A stretch of 64,000 bases of DNA from CAYSCW01 sp964429795 (GTDB lineage: Bacteria; Acidobacteriota; Aminicenantia; Aminicenantales; Aminicenantaceae). The stretch covers positions 1 to 64,000 of the forward strand of contig CAYSCW010000012.1 of assembly GCA_964429795.1 (NCBI GenBank), read 5' to 3'. The first letter of the stretch is position 1. Each line of letters begins with the position of its first letter. The translations under genes were made by a program, and so were the position numbers. Under the pieces are notes generated by a model. It had not been told where the DNA came from, made no database searches, and saw only the letters and a program-made list of their open reading frames with translations. Positions 44,485 through 52,482 of the stretch are shown here, one piece after another.

Positions 44485-44859
44485 ATGGAAAAATCCAGGA
44501 TGCTTAATATTTTAGTAGTGGATAATGAAAGAGAGATATGCAGGATGTTTGAGAAATGGTTCTCTTTAGAAGCGCACGGAGTGGAAACAGTTTTAACCGG
44601 CAAAAAAGCCATTAGTTTAGTTAAAAAGAAATATTTTGATGTTGTGTTTTTAAATGTTATCTTAGTTGAGCTTCAAGGCATTGAAGTGCTTGAGAGAATC
44701 AAGGAGATCTCAACGAAAATAAAAGTAATAATGATGTCAGGTAAATTATTAAATAAGAATTTATTAAGTGATCTCAGAGAGAAGGGGGCTTCGGGCTTCC
44801 TCCAAAAACCGTTTAGTATAGAAGACTTGCATAAATTATTAGACAGCTTAGGGGATTGA
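44485..44859 (+). CDS. stand-alone receiver with Asp-to-Asn acceptor (pseudo-receiver)
   Basis: 124 aa, a single CheY-like domain. The phospho-acceptor position reads FLNVIL (Asn57), where the homologous C-terminal receiver of the 877-aa kinase reads FLDVVM. The acidic pair DD is DN (VVDNE, residues 12-15). The conserved Lys in LQKPFS and the Ser of MMSGK remain. It should not accept phosphate in the normal way and may act as a phosphorylation-independent or decoy receiver. It is co-transcribed with the kinase three bases upstream. Confidence 0.88.
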   Translation: MEKSRMLNILVVDNEREICRMFEKWFSLEAHGVETVLTGKKAISLVKKKYFDVVFLNVILVELQGIEVLERIKEISTKIKVIMMSGKLLNKNLLSDLREKGASGFLQKPFSIEDLHKLLDSLGD

Positions 44860-44977
44860 ATAAAATATGAGAATTAGATTTGGAGTCAAATCCTTATTCT
44901 CGACAAAAATAAAAGCCAACAATCTGCGATAGAATAAAAATCTTCATTTGCGTTTTTTTTCATCAATGATAATTAAA

Positions 44978-45100
44978 CTGCATTCATAAATAATCCAGGC
45001 GAACCTGCATTATTCAGGAAATCAAGGGACACGTTTCCGATTTCAGAAAATCGGTACATGTCCCTGATTTTCTCTTCAGTGTGTCTGATTTTCTCTTCAG
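44978..45100 (+). repeat. repeat family 1, copy truncated at right
   Basis: The accessory palindrome part (44978-44999, ending TAATCCAGG) is followed by CGAA and the core from CCTGCATTATTCAGG at 45004. The GGGACACGT/ACATGTCCC hairpin is intact. The core is cut at about 45079, and its last 16 bases (CTGATTTTCTCTTCAG) are repeated in tandem at 45085-45100. The opposite terminal repeat is missing. Confidence 0.7.
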
Positions 45101-45193
45101 AAAAAAATGGTTTTGCCTTAACGGTAGGAACTGTATTTGAGAAATTAATCAATTTCCCCTCCTTGCCAGCCCCTATTTTATATTCTTATTAAC

Positions 45194-45211
45194 TATGGAA
45201 AAAAATCCATA
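45194..45211. promoter_or_regulatory. palindrome TATGGA-N6-TCCATA
   Basis: Perfect 6-bp arms around six A. It is about 120 bp upstream of a sigma-54-like promoter and similar to the palindromes at 39956-39969 and 48421-48438. Probable activator-binding site. Confidence 0.45.
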
Positions 45212-45330
45212 ATTTTTTAGGAAAAAATGGGGAAAACTCCCTTATAAATCAACACGAATAAGATTTTGAACAATGTAACTTATTCAAATTAAATAAATTA
45301 AAGGTATGTGGAGAAGACCCATAGGAAGTT

Positions 45331-45346
45331 TTGGCATGAAACTTGA
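45331..45346 (+). promoter_or_regulatory. sigma-54-like promoter of the 297-aa kinase
   Basis: TTGGCATGAAACTTGA has GG at 45333-45334 and, ten bases later, GA instead of the usual GC. It matches TGGCAC-N5-TTGCA at all but two positions. It lies about 220 bp upstream of the kinase start, with a palindrome at enhancer distance. Confidence 0.45.
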
Positions 45347-45566
45347 ATATTAACTGAAATCCTGAAGAGAAAATCAGATTGAGATACTTATGCTGAACCA
45401 ATCAGATGAAAAAAAAGCTTTAGACAGAAGCAGAACTCATTAAGCAGAAATTAAAAGTGAGAATTTATGGCTTGAGTTCAACTAAGGGCGGTAGCCTACC
45501 TTAAAGAATCATCATGCTCCTCCATCAAAAAGGAAAATATCAATCTACAAATAAAAAAGGTGAATA

Positions 45567-46460
45567 ATGAAAGGAAAGGAGATTTTGCTATCTGAAACTA
45601 CAGAAACAGACGGCAATAAACAGAGTTTTGTACAAGACTCAGTCAAAAAGTTAAAAAGGAAGTTAAATGTCAAAAACAGCAAATTAAAAAGGTCTAAAAC
45701 AGAAGCCAGCAAAATCATTGCCGAATTAGATTGGGCTTATAAGGAATTCAGGAGAAAACAAGAAGAATTGATCATGAAAGAGAGGTTGAGCACAGCTAGT
45801 GGATTGGCTGCAGGAGTCGCGCATGAAATAAGAAATTCTATAAATTTTATCGGTATATCCGTCCAGCACCTTCACGATAAATTTCCCCCTGGAGACGAAA
45901 AAAGGCAATTCACCGAAGCCATCATGGATAAAATCAAAAGATTGAATAATGTGGCTTTGGATCTCATTCAATTCGCACAACCTCATAAGCCTAATTTTCA
46001 GAAAATCGACCTGCACACAATAATAGACCGAGTGCTGAGCTTGGTGAAATTCAAATGCGATGTACAAAAAGTAGAAGTGGTTAAGAAATACGAGAAGAAT
46101 TTGACAGAGATGATGGTAGACAAAGAGCTCATCGAGCAGGTCTTTTTAAACTTCATAGACAATGCACTCTGGGCCATGTCCAGAGGAGGGAAACTAATTA
46201 TTTCCTCCAGGCTACTAAAACAAAAGAATTCAATGATCATAGAAATAACTGATACGGGCTATGGAATATCGAAATCAGATTGTCTTCGTGTTTTTGATCC
46301 TTTTTTCACCCGGAAAGAAAACAGTACGGGTTTTGGTTTGCCTATAGCCCATCGAATCATAGAGGAACATAAAGGCTCGATCAGGGTGAGCAGTCAGTTA
46401 AAAAAAGGAACTACCTTTAGGATAACACTACCAGTTTCTCAAAGCATAAATAAAGAATGA
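45567..46460 (+). CDS. cytoplasmic histidine kinase, NtrB-like
   Basis: 297 aa without a PAS domain. A charged N-terminal coiled coil (to about residue 75) leads to HisKA with His86 in GVAHEIRNS, then HATPase with DNALWAM, DTGYGI and STGFGLPIA. This kinase style (GLAAGVAHEIRN) is typical of partners of NtrC-family regulators, and the sigma-54 activator gene is the next one downstream. GGTG upstream of the ATG is a modest ribosome-binding site. A sigma-54-like promoter precedes it, suggesting the pair is autoregulated. Confidence 0.92.
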   Translation: MKGKEILLSETTETDGNKQSFVQDSVKKLKRKLNVKNSKLKRSKTEASKIIAELDWAYKEFRRKQEELIMKERLSTASGLAAGVAHEIRNSINFIGISVQHLHDKFPPGDEKRQFTEAIMDKIKRLNNVALDLIQFAQPHKPNFQKIDLHTIIDRVLSLVKFKCDVQKVEVVKKYEKNLTEMMVDKELIEQVFLNFIDNALWAMSRGGKLIISSRLLKQKNSMIIEITDTGYGISKSDCLRVFDPFFTRKENSTGFGLPIAHRIIEEHKGSIRVSSQLKKGTTFRITLPVSQSINKE

Positions 46461-46700
46461 AGAATCCTATGGAAGCAAACAGAAAAAAATTAAATATTTT
46501 AGGTTTGAATGAGAAGAGATGTATTTTTTTGGATTCTCTGCTGGGCTTTGAGTTTTCTCTTGTTCGTTATTTCTGCACGCAGACGTAGCAGGAAAACGAA
46601 GATGTATTCTTATAAAACGTAGATTTGAAAGGAGACTGATAGAATTAGGCGTTAGAGCGGAGAATAGGGAATAAAGAAAAAGATGTTTCTCACCCCTTAC

Positions 46701-46717
46701 GAGGATAAATTATCCTC
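46701..46717. promoter_or_regulatory. palindrome GAGGATAA-A-TTATCCTC
   Basis: A perfect 17-bp inverted repeat in the 350-bp spacer before the sigma-54 activator gene, about 95 bp upstream of its start. It is unlike the TATGGAA sites and may bind a different regulator. Nothing else was recognised in 46461-46806. Confidence 0.4.
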
Positions 46718-46812
46718 TTGCAGGATTAGAGCAACGAAGAGAATATCACCCTGGATATCCTCGGAAAGGGTAATTGACCAATAGTGGTTAATGGTTAAAA
46801 TTCACATTGATA

Positions 46813-48225
46813 ATGCCGAAGGAACGCCAAAGGATAAAAGAAACGACATTGACCAGAAAAAAAATCTTGGTGATCGACGACGAGCGAGATATTGGATGGC
46901 TTTTCTCAAAGATTTTGACTGAGGAGGGTTATCGGGTATTGATTGCTCTGAACGGGCGAGAGGGAATCTCGACCATTCAGAAGGAAAAACCTGATTTGGT
47001 AATTCTCGACTTAAAGCTTCCTGGTATGGATGGGATTGAGACTTTAAGAGAAATAAGAAGGTTTGATAAAGATTTATTGGTGGTTGTTTTGACTGGATAT
47101 GAGACTGTGGAGACAGCTGTTGAAGCCATGAAATTGGGTGCTTATGATTACTTTTCCAAGCCCGTAGACATAGATAAAATCAAGATACTTATTAAAGATG
47201 CCCTTAGAGCCCAGTGTTTAATAAAAAAAAACATAAATACTCGCCGAAATATAAATGGGATGAACAATGAGGTCAGCTTTGATCATATTGCTGGCAATAG
47301 CCCCCAGATGAGAGAAGTCCTTGATTTAATAAGAAAAGTGGCTACCTATGATGTGACTGTCTTCTTGCGGGGAGAAAGTGGTACAGGAAAAGAACTGATT
47401 GCTCACGCTATTCACAAAGGAAGTAATAGAGTAGACAAGCCTTTTATAGTTATCGACTGTGCTGTTTTACCTGATACTTTGGTTGAAAGTGAGATATTCG
47501 GTCATGAAAGGGGGGCTTTCACTGGAGCTCATGAGAGAAAATTGGGGAAGTTTGAATTGGCTGATAAAGGGACTGTTTTCTTGGACGAAGTAGGAAACTT
47601 GTCCACACATACTCAGGTGAAGCTCCTCAGGGCTCTTCAGGAAAGGGAAATCGAACATCTTGGTGGGAAAAAACCAGTTAAGGTCGATTTTAGACTTATC
47701 GTAGCCACAAATGTCAGTCTTGAGAAAGCCATGAATGATGGCCGTTTCAGAGAAGATCTTTACTACAGGCTTAACGTTTTTTCTATTTATATTCCTCCTT
47801 TAAGAGAAAGAGATGGCGATGCAGAGCTTTTGCTAGAATATTATTTAAGAAAATGTAACCAAATTTTTTCAAAAGAAGTGCAAGGGATATCTCCCGAAGC
47901 CATGAAACTGCTCACTCGGTACTCCTGGCCTGGGAATGTCCGGGAACTTAAGAATGTTGTAGAGAGCGCAGTTCTTCTGGCCGGCGATATCATTTTACCC
48001 CAGCATCTCCCCTTAAAAATCCAAGATTGCACAGAGGAAAGAATCAGTTTTCCAAGATCTCTTAGAGACGTAGCTAAACAAGCCAAGGAGAAGGCCGAGA
48101 AGGATGCTATTAAGAGAGTGTTAAAAGAGGTGCATTGGAACAAAAGTAAGGCTTCGAAGTTACTAGATGTAGATTACAAGACTCTCTATAATAAAATTAA
48201 AGATTACAATATTGAAAGAATTTGA
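46813..48225 (+). CDS. sigma-54-dependent response regulator, NtrC family
   Basis: About 470 aa from ATG 46813 (a TTG two codons earlier is also possible). Receiver with Asp66 in VILDLKLPG and Lys in FSKPVD; AAA+ domain with Walker A GESGTGKE, the sigma-54-contacting GAFTGA loop, Walker B VFLDEVG and the Arg-finger region REDLYYRLNVF; C-terminal Fis-type helix-turn-helix (NKSKASKLLDVDYKTLYNKI). All elements for sigma-54 activation are intact. It is probably phosphorylated by the 297-aa kinase upstream, and it is the natural candidate for the TATGGAA palindromes. Confidence 0.94.
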   Translation: MPKERQRIKETTLTRKKILVIDDERDIGWLFSKILTEEGYRVLIALNGREGISTIQKEKPDLVILDLKLPGMDGIETLREIRRFDKDLLVVVLTGYETVETAVEAMKLGAYDYFSKPVDIDKIKILIKDALRAQCLIKKNINTRRNINGMNNEVSFDHIAGNSPQMREVLDLIRKVATYDVTVFLRGESGTGKELIAHAIHKGSNRVDKPFIVIDCAVLPDTLVESEIFGHERGAFTGAHERKLGKFELADKGTVFLDEVGNLSTHTQVKLLRALQEREIEHLGGKKPVKVDFRLIVATNVSLEKAMNDGRFREDLYYRLNVFSIYIPPLRERDGDAELLLEYYLRKCNQIFSKEVQGISPEAMKLLTRYSWPGNVRELKNVVESAVLLAGDIILPQHLPLKIQDCTEERISFPRSLRDVAKQAKEKAEKDAIKRVLKEVHWNKSKASKLLDVDYKTLYNKIKDYNIERI

Positions 48226-48412
48226 GGGGATGACTTCCCAATTTTTCACTTTTTCAATCTAATATATTCCATCTCACCAATATTCAAACATTTCTTGATA
48301 ATATGATTTTTTCCAAGATTATAATTTGTGGACGTAACCTTTCTGCCAAGATTTTTATACTGCACCAAAAGAATTTTTAATTCACTGAACACCTTCCGTT
48401 CTTGAGAAAATA

Positions 48413-48438
48413 CCATAGACTATGGAAAGAATTCCATA
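48413..48438. promoter_or_regulatory. overlapping palindromes upstream of 48494 gene
   Basis: CCATAG-A-CTATGG (48413-48425) overlaps TATGGAA-AGAA-TTCCATA (48421-48438). The latter is the best example of the palindrome seen at 39956 and 45194. It is only 56 bp before the next start codon and no sigma-54 promoter is visible downstream, so repression is possible here. Confidence 0.4.
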
Positions 48439-48493
48439 ATTTCCGAATCGTTGCGTTGCCTATGATCAATCTGTTTGAATAAGAATAGCTATC

Positions 48494-48796
48494 ATGAGAA
48501 ACAGAAAATTCGAACACCTGATAGATGATTATTTATTGAACAGACTCACTCTAGAGGAAAGGGAAAAACTAGAGAAACATTATTTTAGCTCTCCCTGTTT
48601 CTTTAGAAAGATACTCGAGAGGGAAGAAGTCATTTCTGTGGTTAAAAACAGAGGAAATATTATATTTCAAGATTTGGAAGACATTGACAGGGGAACTGAA
48701 AATAGCAGTCACCCTGGCCAAGAGGTGGATTTGTCTTCTTCAATAGAAGCTATGAAAAGCAGGATAAAGATGGAAAAAGGCAAAAAAGATGAATAA
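48494..48796 (+). CDS. small anti-sigma-like hypothetical protein
   Basis: 100 aa. The opening FEHLIDDYLLNRLTLEEREKLEKHYF and the following SPCFFRKILEREEVI have the shape of N-terminal zf-HC2/anti-sigma domains, but the zinc ligands are almost absent (a single Cys). The rest is polar. It overlaps the next small gene by 8 bp, indicating an operon. Function uncertain; possibly a regulatory or signalling accessory protein. Confidence 0.55.
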   Translation: MRNRKFEHLIDDYLLNRLTLEEREKLEKHYFSSPCFFRKILEREEVISVVKNRGNIIFQDLEDIDRGTENSSHPGQEVDLSSSIEAMKSRIKMEKGKKDE

Positions 48797-48986
48797 AAAA
48801 TCTTTCCGGCTTACAAATAAGGAAAAAGAAATCTTAGCTATAATAGAGAATAACCATGAAGGAATTACTTTGCCCGAAATAGCTTACCTTATGGGTGAGG
48901 CTTTTGTGACTATTATTCCGGAAGCCAGGAGACTGTCAGAAAAAGGATTGGTTAAGAAAAAAAACTACAAATACTTCTCTGCTTAA
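48789..48986 (+). CDS. small winged-helix DNA-binding protein
   Basis: 65 aa that look like one MarR/ArsR-type winged helix: LTNKEKEILAIIENNHEGITLPEIAYLMG, a recognition-helix region, then EKGLVKKKNYKYFSA forming the wing. It is too short to have a ligand or dimer domain. It overlaps the preceding gene by 8 bp. It may bind DNA directly or together with its neighbour. Confidence 0.6.
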   Translation: MNKKSFRLTNKEKEILAIIENNHEGITLPEIAYLMGEAFVTIIPEARRLSEKGLVKKKNYKYFSA

Positions 48987-49000
48987 CCTGAGTTATTCAT
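48987..49000. repeat. solo terminal repeat of family 1
   Basis: CCTGAGTTATTCAT matches the left end of the family-1 element (CCTGTATTATTCAT at 30007). Nothing of the body follows. Low-weight remnant. Confidence 0.3.
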
Positions 49001-49178
49001 AAAATGGCCAATACCCTTATATATTTTCAATATTATGAGGTTATCATATCGATTTTGAGCCCACTTCAAAGTAACGTTATGTTTAGCGATGTTATGAATC
49101 ATTTACACTCATCTTTAATAAATATATGACATGTTATGGAATAATTTAATGATAACAAAGAAATAACAAAGTTTTATC

Positions 49179-49454
49179 ATGCAAAGAATAAATAAATTGG
49201 CTTCTTTAATCGATTGTCCAATCTTTTCTTATTATTCAGAAAGAATCGATAGATTAACACGATCTATCTATGATAGCAAAATGATTTCAAAAAAGGTGGA
49301 TAACGCTCGGGAATTGCTGAACATTATAAAAATTCTGTCAAGCTGTCCTAAGTACGATAAAGAGAGAGATGTATGTATAGATTGCAATTTTAACATGTAT
49401 CTTGTCAGAGAGATGGCCAGGTTAATCGTGGAAGTAGCAGAAGCGACTTACTAG
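49179..49454 (+). CDS. hypothetical Cys-containing small protein
   Basis: 91 aa, mostly helical. Cysteines occur at CPIF near the N-terminus and in SSCPKYDKERDVCIDC near residues 61-76, an arrangement that could bind a metal. No family recognised. The AAAG before the ATG is a weak ribosome-binding site. Supported mainly by length, codon pattern and its position in a signalling cluster. Confidence 0.45.
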   Translation: MQRINKLASLIDCPIFSYYSERIDRLTRSIYDSKMISKKVDNARELLNIIKILSSCPKYDKERDVCIDCNFNMYLVREMARLIVEVAEATY

Positions 49455-49529
49455 CTTTTCCTGGAAAGATAGTGAAGAGAAATATCGGCTTCGCGTGGAA
49501 AACCAGAGGGATCTTGTAGTTAAAATCGA

Positions 49530-49655
49530 CACCGCAGGACGAAGTCATTGGATTTGCATTTGGTGACCATCATCGTAGAGGATCAGCTTAATGGCGAGGT
49601 CAAACTGAGTAGAGACAGAAGAACAGAAATTCGCATCAGACTGAAAGGGCTGAAG
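49530..49655 (+). pseudogene. remnant of a HisKA_2 histidine kinase C-terminus
   Basis: Read in the frame of 49530, the DNA encodes TKSLDLHLVTIIVEDQLNGE, then VKLSRDRRTEIRIRLKGLK and a stop. This is recognisably the last 40 residues of a HisKA_2-class kinase: compare TESLGLQVVNTLVEQLEGS in the next gene. Upstream (about 49470-49530) only frameshifted traces remain. No start codon or catalytic domain is left. It ends two bases before the intact kinase at 49658, consistent with a decayed tandem neighbour. Confidence 0.65.
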
Positions 49656-49657
49656 TA

Positions 49658-51079
49658 ATGAGCGGAAAAAAGATTTTGGTCGTGGAAGATGACAGGATTA
49701 TTGCTGAAAGCATAAAAAGTGCTTTGAATAATATGGGATATGAAGTTCCCTCTGTAGTTTTTGTAGGAGAAAAAGCTGTGAAGGAGGTAGAAAAGTATAA
49801 TCCTGATTTGGTTTTAATGGATATTGTTCTTGAAAGAGAAATGGATGGAATTGAAGCTGCTTCTCATATCCGTTCCCAATTCAACATTCCGGTTATCTTT
49901 CTCACCGCCCATTCAGATAAAAAAATGTTAGAACGGGCAAAGATAGCCGAACCATTTGGGTACATCATTAAACCTTTCGAAGAGAGGGAATTACATTCCG
50001 TTATAGAAATAGCTCTCTACAAGCATGGGATGGAGAAGGAATTAAAAGAGATTAAAGAATGGCTTTCAACAACACTCAAGAGTATCGGTGATGCCGTAAT
50101 TGCCACCGATACAAAGGGCAATGTGACATTTATGAATCCTATTGCCGAGAAAGTGACGGGCTGGAAGCAAGAGGAAGCATCGGGAAAGCCTTTGAAAAAA
50201 GTATTCAATATTATTCACGAGGAAACAGGAAAAGTTGCAGAAGATCCTTCAGCCAGAGTAATTCAAGAAGGTAAGATATTTGGGTTAGCAAATCAAACAG
50301 TTTTAATTGCCAAAGATAGAACGAAACATCCTATTGATGATAGTTGTGCTCCTATCAAAGATGAGAGAGGAAATATCATTGGCGTGGTCTTGATCTTCAG
50401 AGACATAACAGAACGCAGGAAGGCAGAAGCACAAATCAGGACTTCACTCGAAGAGAAGGAAGTGCTTCTTAAAGAAATTCACCATAGGGTCAAAAACAAT
50501 ATGCAGATTGTTTATAGTCTCCTCAATATCCAGGCAGGAAATATAAAAAATAAAAATGTCCTTAATATGCTAAAGGAAACGCAAAACCGCATACGATCAA
50601 TGGCTCTTATCCATGAAAAATTGTATCAATCAAAGGATCTGGCAAAGATCGAATTTGGTGATTATATCCGAAAGCTTACAACTGGATTGTTCCATTCCTA
50701 TGGAATCGATACAGAGTCTATCAGATTAAAGATCTGTGTGGTTAATGTCTATTTGAATATCTACACAGCTATTCCTTGCGGCTTAATCATCAATGAGCTA
50801 GTCTCCAATTCTTTAAAACACGCCTTCCCTGATGGCACTGAGAAAAAGGGAAGAAGTAGAGAAGAAGGCAGAATTCATATCAGCATGAGTCCAGATAGCA
50901 ATAATAAATTAAAGCTGATTGTTAGCGATAATGGCATTGGTTTTCCGAAAGATCTAGATTTCCGAAACACAGAGTCTTTGGGGCTGCAAGTCGTGAATAC
51001 TTTAGTCGAGCAACTTGAGGGTAGTATCAAGCTTCGCCGATATCCCGGGACATCATTCAAGATTGAATTTGATCTATGA
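49658..51079 (+). CDS. receiver-PAS-HisKA_2 sensor kinase
   Basis: 473 aa. N-terminal receiver (Asp55 in LVLMDIVL; Lys in IIKPFE), one PAS domain (about 133-255) and a HisKA_2/HWE-like phospho-acceptor EIHHRVKNN (residues 273-281, His275/276). The HATPase follows with NELVSNSLKHAF and DNGIGF. The receiver lies before the kinase, so the protein can itself be an output of another kinase. It resembles the first part of the 755-aa protein at 53749. Cytoplasmic. Confidence 0.93.
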   Translation: MSGKKILVVEDDRIIAESIKSALNNMGYEVPSVVFVGEKAVKEVEKYNPDLVLMDIVLEREMDGIEAASHIRSQFNIPVIFLTAHSDKKMLERAKIAEPFGYIIKPFEERELHSVIEIALYKHGMEKELKEIKEWLSTTLKSIGDAVIATDTKGNVTFMNPIAEKVTGWKQEEASGKPLKKVFNIIHEETGKVAEDPSARVIQEGKIFGLANQTVLIAKDRTKHPIDDSCAPIKDERGNIIGVVLIFRDITERRKAEAQIRTSLEEKEVLLKEIHHRVKNNMQIVYSLLNIQAGNIKNKNVLNMLKETQNRIRSMALIHEKLYQSKDLAKIEFGDYIRKLTTGLFHSYGIDTESIRLKICVVNVYLNIYTAIPCGLIINELVSNSLKHAFPDGTEKKGRSREEGRIHISMSPDSNNKLKLIVSDNGIGFPKDLDFRNTESLGLQVVNTLVEQLEGSIKLRRYPGTSFKIEFDL

Positions 51080-51132
51080 GGGATATTCATCCTATGTCAT
51101 TGCGGGTAGCGCAACGATGAGACGATCTCATT

Positions 51133-52254
51133 ATGGATAAAAGCCTTAGTTACGATACCAGATATCAAAAAAGCTGGAAACACACCATGAAAGAGAAACC
51201 CAAGATCCTCATCATCGAAGATGATGAGAGCACTCGGAAAACTCTGGCATTCATATTCAGAAAGAAAGGCTATGATACAGAAACCGCAGGAACCGGGAAA
51301 GAAGCACTAAAAATGGCGAAGCAAAGATTCTTCAATGTGGCCCTTCTGGACATTATGCTTCCTGACAAGGAAGGAACAGAACTCTTGGCTCCTTTGAAGG
51401 AAATGCATCCTTTCATGGATGTGATCGTTATGACTGGATATGCCTCTATGGAGAACACGATGAGATCCTTAAATGGAGGGGCATCAGCCTATTTCACCAA
51501 GCCTCTGAAATTGAATGAGATGTTGGCTGCAATAAAAAAGATGCTAGAAAAACAGTGGCAGGAAATAGAGAAGCGAAGATTATACCAGGAGATGCATCTA
51601 AAATTGTCCGAGAGCATACAAGAAGAAGAAGAGCTTATTTATTTAGCCACTCATGACGCTCTGACCGGCTTGCCTAACCGGACGCTTTTCCAGGACCGTC
51701 TTTCAATAGAGCTCGTTCGTGCACGGCGTAACAAACAAAAACTGGCTGTTATGTTGCTTGATCTGGATCACTTCAAGGATATTAATGATAGGTTGGGACA
51801 CAGTGCTGGTGATAAGTTATTGCGCCATATTGCGCAACGCCTGTCAAACCTCTTAAGAAAGAGCGATTCAGTCGCTCGTATTGGAGGAGACGAATTTTTG
51901 CTGTTGCTTCCAGAAATTAGTCAAATCAAAGATGTGGCCAAAGTTGCTCAGAAGGTCTTGGTAGATATGCGCAGGCCATTTAAATTTAATAGCTATAGTG
52001 TCAAGATCACAGCTAGCATTGGGATTTCGATCTTCACCGATTGCAGCGGGAATGCAGGATCCCTAATAAAAAATGCGGATATTGCCATGTACAAAGCCAA
52101 AGAACAGGGTCGGGATAGATATAATTTGTACTCGGACAAAGAAGGTGGAGATGGAAAAGCAAATCTACATTCTTACGGTGAAAGGCAATATCCACTCGTC
52201 CAAGAGCATGTTCTAGCCCTCTTTCGCTCCAGGCTGCGGGATGCACCTCGCTAG
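51133..52254 (+). CDS. receiver-GGDEF diguanylate cyclase
   Basis: 373 aa (or 355 from ATG 51187). Receiver with Asp73 in VALLDIMLPD and Lys in FTKPLK, a coiled linker, then a GGDEF domain. The active-site loop GGDEF is at residues 251-255, and the inhibitory I-site RKSD (Arg242-Asp245) stands five residues before it. Both features predict an active, product-inhibited cyclic-di-GMP synthase controlled by phosphorylation (PleD/WspR-like). The last 20 residues are unusual and basic. The start lacks a clear ribosome-binding site. Confidence 0.93.
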   Translation: MDKSLSYDTRYQKSWKHTMKEKPKILIIEDDESTRKTLAFIFRKKGYDTETAGTGKEALKMAKQRFFNVALLDIMLPDKEGTELLAPLKEMHPFMDVIVMTGYASMENTMRSLNGGASAYFTKPLKLNEMLAAIKKMLEKQWQEIEKRRLYQEMHLKLSESIQEEEELIYLATHDALTGLPNRTLFQDRLSIELVRARRNKQKLAVMLLDLDHFKDINDRLGHSAGDKLLRHIAQRLSNLLRKSDSVARIGGDEFLLLLPEISQIKDVAKVAQKVLVDMRRPFKFNSYSVKITASIGISIFTDCSGNAGSLIKNADIAMYKAKEQGRDRYNLYSDKEGGDGKANLHSYGERQYPLVQEHVLALFRSRLRDAPR

Positions 52255-52325
52255 ATTGATGTATAATTCTATTATTACCCCTCATTTGAGAAATTCTGAT
52301 AATAGCTTGAGAAATATGTGACTTA

Positions 52326-52438
52326 CCTGGATTATTCAGGAATTCAATGGACACGTTTCCGATTTCAGAAAATTGGAACATGTCCCTGATTTCCCCTCTC
52401 TTCCATGACAAATTTTGCATGTTTATGAATAATGCAGG
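52326..52438 (+). repeat. repeat family 1, full 113-bp copy
   Basis: Begins CCTGGATTATTCAGG and ends TGAATAATGCAGG, inverted ends. The inner hairpin (GGACACGT with ACATGTCC, CCGATTT with AAATTGG) is conserved. It is exactly as long as the copy at 30007-30119 but in reverse orientation. Confidence 0.75.
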
Positions 52439-52482
52439 CTTATTAATTTATGGAACCATTGCATCTCCTTTAAGGAATTGAA

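Larger units (their letters stand above)
44860..45566. other. regulatory intergenic region with repeat
   Basis: About 700 bp without a gene. It contains a family-1 repeat (44978-45079) with a 16-bp tandem duplication of its edge, a palindrome at 45194-45211 and a sigma-54-like promoter at 45331-45346. The rest (45350-45545) is AT-rich with no credible ORF. Confidence 0.45.

Noticed and set aside
45064..45100. Tandem CTGATTTTCTCTTCAG as an operator pair
   Set aside because: It is a local duplication of the edge of the truncated family-1 repeat; no sign of regulation.
30007..52438. Repeats considered as CRISPR or an insertion sequence
   Set aside because: Copies are single and widely scattered, not an array with spacers, and no transposase gene is present in the window.
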